Shown in pieces: positions 25,901 to 38,234 of a DNA stretch of 64,000 nucleotides. Below the pieces are notes generated by a model that saw only the letters and a program-made list of their open reading frames with translations, searched no databases and had not been told where the DNA came from. The stretch's first letter is position 1, and each line of letters opens with the position of its first letter. Where the stretch lies: positions 12,551,582 through 12,615,581 of the forward strand of contig CP034975.1 in NCBI GenBank assembly GCA_004026145.2, in the 5' to 3' direction. This DNA comes from Takifugu bimaculatus. Its lineage: Eukaryota > Chordata > Actinopteri > Tetraodontiformes > Tetraodontidae. The translations under genes were made by a program, and so were the position numbers.

Positions 25901-28900
25901 CGGAAAGGCTCTTTGGTCAGCTCGCTGCCCGGCAACGGAGTGGTGAGAGGCAAATGGAGCTGGGAAACAGAAGAATAAGTTAAGGAAAAAAACACACGTG
26001 ACACACTAAAACTGGATGCACAATGAAGAGTGAAAGGTTTAGAGGAGAAATGGCGGATTTATGCAACCACGCGGATGTGTTATTAATACATCAGCGTGAT
26101 AGCCACAGCGTACAATTAAATTCTTTTTGGTCAGTTGGGAACACAAATGCAGATCTGGCGCTTCCTAAAGACGGAATTCTGAGAGTCTTGGACTTCAGTA
26201 TCAGTCAGAAGAGCTGCGATTACATTCAAACCTACACTCCAGACATCATCATCGGGCATTTCCTCCCCCCACAGGAACAGAGACAAGCGGGTAATCATCA
26301 CACAAGCCACAAATCAGACTGGAGAGGCGGAATTTAGGGTTTATTTGTTCCTGCTTCCCCAGAACTTCCACAACATACGCCTGCATCTGCAACTTCATTA
26401 GCATTAGTAGTTTTCCCCTTGCAATTCTTCCACTTATAAAACATTTTTGAAGATAATGACCCTATTATGATAGAGGAAAAGGCCACAATTCATTTAAAAT
26501 TCTAGTAACATTCCGCACAATCCCCGTTTAAAATAAACATAGCGCTTCTCCAGACAAAGTTAATTATTTTAAGCACTCGAGTAGTGAAACGCACACAAAA
26601 CGTCCACCTGAGTGTTTCATTTGGAGGTTTTTTACGCTTCACTGATGGCTACAACAATTCAGGGCGACGCCACGTCTGCCGTGTTCGATGTTTGGGAAGT
26701 CGACCGAGACGCAACCGTGGAAACTTGAGACTGACCTCGTCTTGGACTCCGCTGCTGCTGGTCAATTTGTTGCCAGTCACTGATGGCAATTATGATGGCC
26801 GGCTCGAGGAAAAAAGGATTTCTTCCCTACAAAACAAGACCGACGTCAAATAACAAATGACCGAAGGACAAATGCGTAAAAGCTCAGAGAACATTTACAG
26901 GAGCAATAATCCTGCTGGAATTTAACATCTGGATACGGCCATGATGAAAGTCAGAGACCTAAATGAGGACAGGGGTGATATCACATATACATGTTACAGG
27001 GTGGAAGAGGATTTTCACCACTACAAAAGGAGAAAAGTTGCGCTTGTGTCTGAGGTTCAACATTGCTGCTTCTTTCCGCACCACCACGCCATTTTTCACG
27101 ACCCCGACGTGTCACACCGATAGAGCGAAACTGGAACAGCGCTGCATTTACCACTCTGCATCAGCCCCGTGGGATCTCGTCAGAGGCCACGGGGCTGAGG
27201 AAAACCTGGAGGCAGCGCGCTTCCCGTCAGCAAACATTCAGCACAGCGAATCCTCGCTGCAGCCCTGAGCGGGACAGATTGGTCATTCAGCACAAACCAC
27301 GGCTGACATGCAGACAGCAGGACAGCACCGTAATTTACAGCTGCTTCACTGTTGGTATCCATGACAACCTGCCAATAATTCAGGCAGCTGTGCAAATACT
27401 TCGCATAACAAGTTGCCAATAAGACCAACTTGAAGTGACGAGTCCATCTACACTCCTATTGTATTTACTTACAAGTGACAGACTTTTAAATTGGAGCGCA
27501 ACTGAATATATTTATTTAAATATTTGTGTGACACTTTATTTCAGTTCTAGAAATCTTAAGTTAAACAATATGTGAATGTCAACGAATGCAGTTTAACTTT
27601 AACTGAGCATTATTAAATGCGTGCAACATTCGTAAAGTTGACAGGAACTATTTTTCATTATTCCGACATCTTTATTTGTCTGAGATTCTTGTTTCAGTTG
27701 GATATTCTGTGTCACGCTGTGTCACTGTAATCAGGCAGAGCTGAAAACATCCACTTTATCCACTTATTTCTGAGTAAAGCACATGGATTATTAATGATTT
27801 AAGAGCGGTGGAAAACAAAAGATAAGGAGGACGGCAGTCTCATTTAAGTATAAATAGTCAGGCCTGTCATTAGCGCAGGACACGACGACCTTGACCTCCT
27901 CGTGCTTGCACTCGTGGGGGCACAGAAACGTGGCAGCAGGCTGACATTCAAACAGCGTCGGACCTGCATTGTGCCTACGGTTTGTATGCAGCCCTACTGT
28001 CACTACTGCGCCTCCCATCATTCCAGTTAAAGAAAATGGCAAATGGCAAAGAAGGCAGGGAGATCCTAAAGGGTGATGTGATACATCTCCTGCAAGCCGA
28101 GGTGCTTTTAGAATGAAATCTAGTCAGGACTGAGTCACTCTGCTCATATTGTGTTACGCCGTCTTAAACAGAATGAAGAAAGGCCACTTTGTCATGCGTG
28201 CCACAGAACTCAGGGACGGTGGAACTGGTATTTTTACCTCCCTGTTCATCTCTCCCATTTTCATTTCAACACCTATTCTCTGATCCGGAAAACCTGACCG
28301 GCTTGAACTGGTGATGTCACTGGGAACCAGTGAAGGAACTGAACTGGAATGCCAAAAGTTTTGGTAGGAATCTCAATAAGCTGGAAGAGGGACCTGTTCC
28401 AAAGTCAAAAATTGATGTTGTGTTGTGCCGAACTTTTGAATTCACACACACCACTTTTAACAAAGTATTTCTTTTGGAACACCGATGCTTTTAAACCAAA
28501 AGGAGGGTTCTGCGACAAACACCAAGTCTTACCAAGTTAAACTCAAATGTCAAATAACAACTTAACTGTATAATTTATACCTCAGCTTAAGTTATGTGTA
28601 AAAATATTGAGGAATTCTTCGTAGGACTTTAAAAAAAAAAAAAAAAAAAATCAAAGATAAAAATCTTCAATTCCCTAAAAAAAAAGTGTTTTTTTTAAAG
28701 TGATTAAAGTCCAACAAATTCAACAGAATGGAAATTTAGAATATAGAAATTTAGTCAGGTGTTTTTATAAAAAAAAAAAAAAACCCACTGAGTTAAAAAT
28801 TGCCAGAGTGGCTTTATAAAACCATTTTACTAACTAGTAAAATATTTAAATATCTATTTAAAGGCCATTCACTGAAGTCAGGTGAACAGTTCCCAAGGTT

Positions 28901-30060
28901 TTTACATAAAGTTGCTCCCGTCTTTTCATTTATTGCCGTTATATTTGTGTTTGGGCCACAGTATGCAGGTGGTTGATGCTTGTAAGACTGGGAACAGGGG
29001 AAGGGGAACGGGGATGTGAAGGGAGTACGTGTGGGGACCTCGTCAGTCCTAAACCTGACTTCTTCTTCTCTACCTCTTCAGTGCTACATACCTGTCCATA
29101 GTTGTCTATCCCAGTCACTAATCTATTGAGATTTAGTAAATCAAAAGCGTTCCTCAAGGACTGGCCAATAGATGTCAGCCCAGTTGCTTGCAGGTTCCTC
29201 AGCTCGGTCATGAAAGTGGCATGACTCTCCTTCCATCCAGCCTTTAAAAAGAAAAAAAGAAAAAAATCAAAACAAACTAATTCGATCATCCGCGCAAATC
29301 AGGTCATTTCTGCACAAATAAATGCAGCTCGACTTTGATGAATTGATCCCCACTTATTAAACAGTTGATTTATTCCTGGCCGGGCTCATGCTGTGACAGC
29401 GCTGCAGTTGCAAACTCACTTCGTTTAACAAGCTTGTGCACAACAAATGATAAAAAGTCCTAATGTGAGCCGTGACAATTTGGTCCAAACAAGTAAAGTA
29501 AGCTAGTCTGCCCCCCTCCCTCCCCCAGATATCACCTCTCTGTATAAATAACACCCAGAGTTCCTTGCTGCTCACATTGAAACAAAATGTCGGCCATGTT
29601 TTAAAAGGGGTATGAAAGCTCCTCCTGAAGATTTTCCTCGACACAATTGATGTAGCGATCACAATGTGGCGGAGCGTTGGACGGACAGCCGAGCTACGCA
29701 ATGTAAAGCTGGACATAACCCGAAAACAAAACTCTACCTTAATGCCGTACGGAACGTCTTCAAAATTTACCAACATGTACCGGTCCCCTCGGCTCGCCGG
29801 ATCTCTCCCCCTGAGCTGTGGAAATAGTAGAGAATTATTTACGGTTGTCGAGAGACACGGTTTGACAGCTTGCGAAAGTACAATGACGATGTGAAGCACA
29901 GCCCCGCTCGGGATCTCCCGATAAGAATTTTGTCCCACGGTTACAGTACCTTAATAAAAGTCTCAACAGCGCCTTTTGCTATGTCCAGATAGGTAGTGCC
30001 CAGATGGGTGCGCTGGTTCATTGAAGCGGACGTGTCTATCAGAAAAAGTAAAACGGGCAT
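19987..30060 (-). CDS. ints6: Integrator complex subunit 6, 18 coding exons, two frame breaks
   Basis: Exons in transcript order: 29950..30060, 29738..29815, 29092..29241, 26736..26826, 25776..25959, 24434..24559, 23961..24112, 23341..23493, 22776..22908, 22297..22391, 22096..22206, 21672..21888, 21461..21587, 21043..21185, 20788..20974, 20347..20721, 20178..20271 and 19987..20080. They give about 872 residues. INTS6 belongs to the nuclear Integrator complex, which processes snRNA 3' ends and terminates paused RNA polymerase II; it links to PP2A. The N-terminal von Willebrand A domain starts MPVLLFLIDTSASMNQR and keeps the DxSxS metal site (residues 9-13). GMMIDEADEFV, PKRRRCMSPLL and the C-terminal FKKRVLIEQLENFLEEIH are family signatures. 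Exon 4 (extra base at 26775) and exon 12 (extra base near 21813) are each one base too long. Intron 14 (20975..21042) uses a GC donor. Synteny favours INTS6 over INTS6L. Confidence 0.95.
21965..22039. repeat. 75-bp inverted repeat (31-bp arms) in INTS6 intron 11
   Basis: Two arms of about 31 bases, sharing GGTCC at the ends and the AT-rich core TATTTTTATTTCCACTG, are inverted around a 13-base spacer (AGAATACGCCTCG). I count about three mismatches between them. It lies wholly inside the 207-bp intron between INTS6 exons 11 and 12. It could be a tiny palindromic MITE or a foldback hairpin. Confidence 0.85.
22392..25775 (-). other. INTS6 introns 5-9 longer than 300 bases
   Basis: The introns at 22392..22775, 22909..23340, 23494..23960, 24113..24433 and 24560..25775 lie here. 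I see no nested gene, RNA gene or obvious transposon in them. Exons 6-9 sit between them. Confidence 0.5.
26827..29091 (-). other. INTS6 intron 3
   Basis: This 2.3-kb intron is the longest of the gene. It contains A runs at 28631-28650 and 28770-28784. No coding exon, structured RNA or intact mobile element was recognised. The 776-bp intron 4 (25960..26735) and the 496-bp intron 2 (29242..29737) are also featureless to me. Confidence 0.5.
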
Positions 30061-30419
30061 TGTGATGGTAATGACACGTTCTGCATGGACTTGGTGTCAG
30101 TACAACCAGCCAAAACGCAAAAAAATCTTTTGTTCTCTGCCGCCTGTGTCACCCCTCAGCTAGCTAGCTAGCCGGCTAACTGTCTGTCTCACACATTCTT
30201 TCAAAAAAGTATAAGAATAGTAAGTGCAGAAGCCCTTGCTGGGCAAACTAAACTAATAACCTCAATCCCTAGGGGCAGGATATTGATTTACGAGGGATGT
30301 TGATAATTTTTACTATATTTTGCAAATATTCCTAAGTTTTATAGTAACAAAGTTCCCCCTCATAGTGAGTCCCTGCTTCTCCCTACACTGAATGCGCTGT
30401 GCCTTCTCAATTGGTTTTA

Positions 30420-30500
30420 AGCGAAGCTTTGCGCCTGGCTCCGCCCCCCGAGCGGTTCTTCTGTGTCACGTGTACAAATGCTGGGTAGCCATTGGCTGGC
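30420..30500 (-). promoter_or_regulatory. INTS6 promoter elements
   Basis: About 380-440 bases upstream of the INTS6 start lie a GC box (CCGCCCCCC at 30441), an E-box GTCACGTG at 30465-30472 and ATTGG at 30491-30495, which is a CCAAT box on the gene's strand. There is no TATA box, as usual for a housekeeping gene. Assignment is by position. Confidence 0.5.
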
Positions 30501-32150
30501 TCGTTCTTCTTATTACCATATCCAAATTAGGCCAACGCTGAGCGTCTTTTGCGCATGCCTGCTTGCTTAAGAGGCAGGAATGCGAGGAAAATATTTTGTA
30601 CGTGCGTTATATGTATAAGAATGCAATATATGCAGCGATGACATGATTTAATGAGCCTTACACGCTGCTTGTAGCACATAGGATCTCTAAAATTTGATTG
30701 CAATCTGTCCTTCGAGAAGCGGTTACATAATCAACATTTACTTCATCCTATGCACGGGCGTGGGCTACTGTGTCCTGAAGACTATAGAGGCAAAACTAAA
30801 GGCAACAATGGACAACATCAAACAAAGAACGGTGGTATATGAACATAAAAATACGCCTATGGCACACATTAACTTCAAGCTCACAGCAGAGCCTTTGGCT
30901 TCTATGTAATGGCCAGATAAAGACCGTGTTTTTTTTTGTCTCAAGACAGGTTAGCTACAATTTACATTTACGTGCACACACGCACGCCTACCACTCACGT
31001 CTATGTCAATACTTTGCATTTTTCTTTTTGTGCAGTAAGCCACCCATTGAATTCAAACTATTTTTTAAATATTGAAGAAGTTAGACTGATTAATTGTAGC
31101 TTGATAGCAGACGAACTTTCTTTGTTATGGCTCGTTTGGTTTTTCATTACACACTCATTGTTTTAGGAGACGAATCGCCTTGTTAACAACACCCTTAAAA
31201 TCATTCTAAAGTGATTGTTTCAAGGGCTACGCGTCATCATGCTGACTAAGTCGAAGATCAACTCAATACCCCACAACCCTCGGCCAGAATGTGCGATTGT
31301 GCAATTCGATTTATATAATGTAGCGCCCTGGAAAAAATCATCACTTCCGCAAAAATAAGAAGAAACCATCCGGTGGCAGGCGATAGTAAAGCGGATGAAG
31401 GTCCATTTCCTCTTGTTTGATAGAGTTATCTACGGTAACGTAGTTGGCGATTTTCCCGGTGTCTACCCACAGATCTTTCACAATAAAATATTTGAGCGGC
31501 CTCTGCGATTATATGCGCTCAATTTTTTAATCCAGCTGTAACTATTTTAATCTATTTATATTAATCGGCGTATGCGTGGCGTGTTAATATAATAAGTAGT
31601 TACTCACATTTTGATTGGTTTGCAGAGCTGCTCATACATCCCTATCCATCATCCAGCCCCATTTTAAATCTCCCAAACTTAGTATGTTTGAACAATATCC
31701 CATTCTATCATAATCAGTACGCGATATATATAAATTCTTGCTAGTATCATGAAAAAATGCATAGTTTTACAGATGATTATTGACCATTATTTACTAATAT
31801 TTATATTATTTACTTGTAGATTTTTATGCTTTTATAAAGATAGATAGATAGGTATCAGAAAGGAATCTTGATTATACTTTTACATTATCATTTTGATTAT
31901 ATGATAATAAAAAAATGTCTATGTTTTTGTTTCAATGAACAATAAGTACACATTATATCCGACCCAATGTCATACTGTATACAATAGCAATAAACCAATA
32001 CATAATTTTGAAATAAACAAATTATCAATTCTTTCCCAAAGTATGGTGATTATATTTTCAGAGGACCATAAATCTATTCTCTCAACATTGTTTACACAAA
32101 TATGGTTTTCAATGGCTTTTAATTTTGAAAGGTACGACAGCGAAAGCGGA
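30501..32150. other. Intergenic region between INTS6 and WDFY2
   Basis: The two genes are head-to-head. This AT-rich stretch has no gene I can support; short open frames have no recognisable content. A GATA-type short repeat lies at 31841-31852. Confidence 0.5.
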
Positions 32151-32156
32151 AGTTCT

Positions 32157-32184
32157 ATTTTGTTCAGCGGAAGTGGTGTCTCGG
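32157..32184 (+). promoter_or_regulatory. Paired ETS motifs, WDFY2 promoter
   Basis: CGGAAGT occurs at 32157-32163 and again at 32178-32184, 21 bases apart and about 160-190 bases before the WDFY2 ATG. The sequence then becomes GC-rich (TCGGCGCGCGTGCG). Tandem GGAA motifs of this kind are typical of TATA-less GABP-driven promoters. Confidence 0.5.
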
Positions 32185-32343
32185 CGCGCGTGCGTTTGCG
32201 TCAGCTGACTGGCTGCCTCTGCAGCTCCCGTCACAACACCGTGTCCCGACCTGCTGACAGCCAGCTAGCATTAGCTGCTACAGCGGGACTCCTGCAGACA
32301 GAACCTCTGGCGCGGGGGGTTCTTGTTGTTGTTGTTCTTGTTC

Positions 32344-32822
32344 ATGGCCTCGGAAATCCAGCCGCACCCGCAGGCACGGAAGCCATGTCTGCTTAATAAA
32401 ATCGATGCATTCCAAGAGGTTGTTAGCTCGGCGGTCATCATCCCGAAGGAAGACGGTGTTATCAGCGTGTCTGAGGACAGGTGAGCCGCAAATCCTCCCT
32501 AAATCAATTTATAGTAGTCTTCGTTGTTTGCACCATATACCCCACTCACATCTACTCTTATATTCACCAATGCTGAGTTATTTCATACTAACCTTCTGTT
32601 AGAGGTTGGCGCTTTATGGTTCGAAGCCTAAATAGCATTACACATGTCAGCTGACAGTCATTTGAGCGTTTTCAACGTTCTGACCGTAATCATAATAAAG
32701 ATGATCATATGTGTAGAATGTAACAGGAGACAAAGTGTTTTGATCTGCGATGACGCCACAGTGTTGAACATAAGGTCTGTTCGGGTAGCTTGAATAAATG
32801 TATCCAGAAAGTGAGTGTGTGT

Positions 32823-32862
<40 letters not shown>

Positions 32863-35800
32863 CGTGTGTGCGCGCGCGTGTGTCTGCGCGCTTATGCACG
32901 TTCAAAGGTTGGCTTTTTCTAACACTGGAATCCATTCTGAGACCCTTTTTAATTTTCCTTTAAACTGGTACCTATTTGAATTTCATGACCGTTTTTTTCA
33001 TATCATCTACGTGCTTTTCAAGTATTTTTGACAGAAGCCATAGAATAGTAGGTGGAAAAAAGGGTGTGATGTAAACCAAGCGAAAGTGATGTTGGGTGTG
33101 TTTTACTAGTCTTGACTTGTTGCTAATGAGACAACAACACTAAAAAAATGTGTTCATTTCCACTAGTCAAGAGTTGAGCTTCAAATCCGTAATATGAGAA
33201 ATGAATGCAATGGTTTCACCCCACAGGACTGTTCGGGTATGGCTGAAGCGGGACAGCGGTCAGTACTTGGCCCAGCGTCTATCAGGTGCTGCCATGTAAG
33301 TCTTCCTTTTTCTCTTTTTGTTTCTAACTTCGTGTCTCTTTTAAAGGCAGGGCTGCATGTCTGTGACACAAGAAAATGACGTGTTATTTTAGGGAGGTTT
33401 GTTATAAAAGCTGATGGCAAATCATGTGATTGTGAGCATACCAATAAAAGCTTAAAGAGGTTAAAAAAAATGATATTGCACAGTTTTCCACATGAGGCAT
33501 TGTTGCAGTAATCAGATGCAGCTTTGCAGGTTATCGTGGATGTGTTCTAACACTTGGGTCAAAGCTTTAATGTTGTTTCACATTTAGTCTTTTTTTGTCT
33601 CTGCTAAAACATTGAGGAAATTGCAACATTGGAGTGTGAATGAGACAGAAACTACACCTCAATATAAACTATGCAAACACTCATAAATGTGGCAGCATTC
33701 ATTTAAATGTAAATAGTGCAATACATGCAAATAACTTCTCTTAAACCTGCATCACAGTTTCCACATTGACTAAAGAAGTAGGATGGGGGAATTCCTCCCC
33801 AAGTAAACTGATTTAATTTTATTAAAAAGAGTCTGTGACAAAATGTAAAATTCTGAATTTACCACATGTACAATAAAGCATTCTCTTAAGGATGTTTTTT
33901 TTTTTTCTAAACATCAGAACATATCCAACAGAAAACAGTACTGTATATACCTGCTATCAACATACGTGTTTAACTCATTTTTCCTATTTATCAGTAATGG
34001 AGTTTATTTAATTCTTGACGTGAGTGGAAGCTGGTCATTCTAGCTATTTTCACACAAACAAGCACAGAATGGTGACAGTTGTTCTGGGTGTCTCGTCCTC
34101 AGCACAGTGTTCCTGTATGTCCTTTAACCCAGAGACCAGGAGGTTGTCGTTGGGGATGGATACTGGAAGCATCTGCGTAAGTCCCTCTCCAGACCCAACC
34201 CAATGGCCCCTCTCTTTCTTCCTTTTTCCCTGAAAACCAAAGTCATGTTTGCTTTTCTTATTGCTTCACTAGCAGAATAAGTTTGTTAATGTGTCATAAC
34301 AGGAACTGTGTATTTTATCATTGCTGACAATTATTAATGATTTATTATTAATGCTGACATTTATTAATGATTTCTGGCATTTTACATGTCAGTCATTCCT
34401 TATGGCAAAAGAACAAAAAGCTAGCAGTTTTTTGTGAGTGTCATAAACTTATCTACAGTAACCTTATTGACACAACGTTGGACTGTAAAGCATGAAAATG
34501 TGTGGAAACTTCTACTTTGCCTTCCAGGAGTTCATCCTGTCAGAAGACTACAACAAGATGTCACCAGCTCGCACTTACCAGGGTGAGACAGGAAGTGTGT
34601 GTCCTGTGTGTGTGGGAGTCAGTTACTGTCACATGATCAAAAAAAACCCACAGATTTTGCTCAAAAACGTTTGAATGTTTCGGCAATACTATTGTGAGAG
34701 GTGTATCCAACCGAGTTATTCTCAAAACAAACCTTAATTTTGTGACTAAAAGAATAAAACATATTTGGAGTAGGTGAGTGTGATGTATGTTCTTATGCCT
34801 CATGCTTAGAGTTTATGTTTAAAAGTTGTCACCCAGATCACATTTGGCATTTGTCTCAACTCTAATGACCACATTAGTTAGCGTCTGCGTTGCTAACGTG
34901 GCAGTTTCAGGATGCACTTCTAATAAATTCTGCATTGTACCAACAACTTCCTCCTGTGAAGTGTTAACGTTGCATTTCTAAGTCATTTTAGCACACTGGA
35001 AATGTTGATCGAGCACCGTTCTCAAACCGTATCCGTCCACACCGGGATGTCGAGGACGCCCGCTGCATTCTGAAATTGATCCCAGTTCTTGCTTTTTGTG
35101 TCCCGGCAGCCCATCAGAGCAGAGTGACAGTGGTGCTGTTTGTGTTAGAGATGGAGTGGCTCCTGAGCACTGGCCAGGACAAAAACTTCACCTGGCACTG
35201 CTCAGAGAGCGGCCAGCAGCTGGGGACATACCACACTGCTGCCTGGGTCACAGGGCTACAGTATCCTTCACTGTCTCCATATCACAGGCCTGACAGTTTG
35301 TTTGTGCTTCCTGCTAAATGGAGGGAGGCAAACTTAACCAAGCAGGAAGTGACGAGCCATCTTTGGACTGTAGGACCATGTTTTATGTTTATTATGACAA
35401 CACGGCCCATTTTAAGGCCACAGCAAGGTTATAGAGATTAGTTTCTACTGAGGATGAACAATAGGCTTCAGCGCTGCTGTTGTCAAGGAAACAGTCTAAA
35501 TATGTTTCTGTAATGGACAGGAGAGCCAGCGCAGATCCAGAGATGAGTCTGCCATCAGGGTGTTAAAGCAGCAGTGTCCTGCAGCGAGACAGTGAGCCGT
35601 GACCTTAAATGTGATAAAAGGACCATTTCTGCACTGAACAAGATTATCGTGTATCTCCTACTACTGTAATTATCCACCACAGGACCTGTTAACTTACAGC
35701 TATGAATTATGTTTCCACTAAACTAAAATGATCACCGTTAAAGATCTTCAGCCTTGTAGAGAGCATTAGTAGCCGGTAAAAATAGGTCTAATTTCTCTGT

Positions 35801-38234
35801 ACCTGCAACTCTTTTGTCAGATTGTTTTCTAAAGTGCAGATAATGATTTGCTCTTAAATGACTTGAGCAGGTCAGGGTGTGACGCAGAGTCGGTGACCAT
35901 TAAACAGTCCCAGGTCACACATTGACGCTCTGAGTCTTCATGGCTGTCAGCAGTAACAAACATGTTTACACCTTTTCCTCTAAATTACATTCTGCTGCAG
36001 AGTTTTTGCATGGAAAACATGGTTGTTTTCCCCTTTTTTGGCAATTTTGTTGGTCCAAATGCAGGATTCTGTCTTCTTTGACTTAATTTTCCTCCCAGAT
36101 TTGACGTTGAGACCAGACATGCTTTTGTAGGAGACCAGTCTGGTCAGGTGACTATTCTGAAGCTGGAGCAGGACAGCTGCAGCCTCGTCACCACGTTCAA
36201 GGGACACACCGGTACGAAGCGCATCTTCATCAGTATTTTAAAGTCTCTGTTTCAGTTCTACAGTAGAGAAGCAACAGAACACTTGACAAAGCACTCTTAT
36301 TGATTTCTGCACAATGGTTGTTTAAAATGTCAACATGCAGCTCCTCCTATAAGCCCGGATCGATCTTGCCTTCCTGCGCTGCGCCGAATATTTGAAGCAA
36401 ATGAAAATATTGACCTGTTTCTTTCCTCCGTCTTAAAAAGGACAGAAATAATTCTGTATGGTTTTGTTGTCGGCTGGATGTTTGTACTCATTAGTCTCTG
36501 TAGATGAGTATTTGGGCAGTAAAAGAGACATTTGTGTCGCAAATAGGCTTCAAATTCAACTGTAAAGCCACCTTAATTTCAATCCTTTCTCTTTGGGTTA
36601 TTAATAATTGCGACATCCTCTGTGTTTATGAATCCACCCATGTGCTGATGTGTTTTCCGTGTCTCTGCTGCTCCAGGTAACGTGACGGCGCTCTGCTGGG
36701 ATCCAATTCAGAGGGTTCTGTTCTCCGGCAGCTCAGACCACTCCATCATCATGTGGGACATCGGGGGCCGCAAAGGAACCGCCATCGAACTGCAGGGACA
36801 CAAGTAAGCAAAAAGAGATCCCGGTTGGATGTTTGATTTATTCACCTGGAAAACCTTTACGCTTGTTTCCACCCTTCCATAATACAAGTGGTCATATGTT
36901 ACCACAACACAAGAATGGATCTGTTAGTGGGTTTTAATGTACATTAATGTCACATTTACACAGGCTGTGAGTTTTATTTTATGAGTAGCTTTAACATGAA
37001 GCGCGTGACAGGATGTGTCTGGGTGTGATTGCTATACAGTGATAAAGTTCAGGGTTTGTGCTACGCCTCACACACCCGTCAGCTCATCTCCTGCAGCTGT
37101 GATGGCGGCATCGTCATATGGAACATGGACGTTACACGACAAGAGGTGAGACGGCAGCATCTGCGAGTCTGCCTGTGTGCGTCTCTGCGTGTGTACATAA
37201 CATGCTGCTGTTTGTCCCTCATATTTTTAGAGTGTAGACATCCATGAAATCAAGACAAAATAAAAAAAAGCTTATATATATTGCAATTCTTCTTAAGAGC
37301 ACAGTTTTGTGTGTTAAAACATTTTATTTCATTCAGGCCTGAGTTTGTAAATTGTCTCAAACTTTTTAAAAATGAATTTTCCAGACCCCAGAATGGCTGG
37401 ACAGTGACTCCTGCCAGAAGTGTGAGCAGCCCTTCTTCTGGAATTTCAAACAGATGTGGGACAGCAAGAAGATCGGGTTGAGACAGGTACTTGCCACTCC
37501 TCAGTCGCCCCATAAATCTTCTGCACAGCTCGCTCGGCCCAGTAGAGTCAGGAACAGATATTTTCCTGGGTAATAATAGTGGATCAGCTTTCTGTGAGTG
37601 AACATGCAGCACTGTCCCACAGCACCACTGTAGGAAGTGTGGGCAGGCGGTGTGCGGCAAATGTTCATCCAAACGTTCCACCATCCCCCTGATGGGCTTT
37701 GAATTCGAGGTGCGCGTGTGTGACAGCTGCCACGAGTCCATCACTGACGAAGAGTGAGTAACAGTCGCCCTCTGTGCTTCAGCTCTACACTGAATCTTTG
37801 TCTCAGCTTTGTCTTCCACTCGTATAACAAAATGAGCTCCCTTTTGTCGATCTTTTCCAGCCGAGCGCCCACGGCGACCTTCCACGACAGCAAGCACAAC
37901 GTTGTTTACATGCACTACGAGGCCACTACTGGAAATCTGCTCAGCTCTGGCACCGACAAGGTTATCAAGGTCTGAACGTAGACGCAATCTAATGAATGCT
38001 CTGATAAGACATCAACTTAGCTAAATCATATGGGGTCACATTGTTTAGTGTTGCTACGACCCTAAATGTGTTGCTACAAACCACGTGCATGCGCTCCATA
38101 ATTGGTCTTCAGGTTTGGGTCCACATGAAGAAGCCTCATGTGTACTCATACCGCAAGAAGGGGGCATCACATGGAGTTAATAATGCCTCATGTTTGGTCT
38201 GCAGATATGGGACATGAACCCTGTGGTGTCCTGA
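32344..38234 (+). CDS. wdfy2: WDFY2: WD-repeat and FYVE-domain protein, 12 coding exons, one frame break
   Basis: Exons are 32344..32480, 33227..33295, 34103..34176, 34528..34582, 35110..35260, 36099..36211, 36677..36803, 37040..37145, 37385..37486, 37623..37753, 37861..37969 and 38205..38234. With one extra base removed the product is 400 residues, the length of human WDFY2. The protein binds PI3P on early endosomes and scaffolds kinases such as AKT. WD repeats are seen in SGSSDHSIIMWDIGGRKG and SCSCDGGIVIWNMDV. The FYVE zinc finger spans exons 9-10, with CQKCEQPFFW, RQHHCRKCGQAVCGKC and VRVCDSCHE supplying four CxxC-type ligand pairs. The last repeat closes as TDKVIKIWDMNPVVS-stop. Exon 2 has an extra T at 33267 or 33268; without it the exon reads QYWPSVYQVLPS and joins exon 3 in phase. 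Confidence 0.95.
32481..34102 (+). other. WDFY2 introns 1 and 2
   Basis: Intron 1 (32481..33226) contains a GT microsatellite at 32824-32858 that degrades into GCGCGC. Intron 2 (33296..34102) is AT-rich. No other feature is seen. Confidence 0.55.
34177..36676 (+). other. WDFY2 introns 3-6
   Basis: Introns 34177..34527, 34583..35109, 35261..36098 and 36212..36676 lie here. Intron 3 has a short direct repeat (TTATTAATGATTT words at 34321-34375). No nested gene is seen. Confidence 0.5.

Noticed and set aside
28631..28784. A runs resembling the poly(A) tail of a retroposed copy
   Set aside because: No upstream sequence resembles a processed gene or SINE and no flanking direct repeats were seen; simple A tracts are enough.
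37250..37987. 245-residue minus-strand open frame
   Set aside because: It is the complement of WDFY2 exons 9-11 and their introns; the plus-strand FYVE finger is unambiguous.
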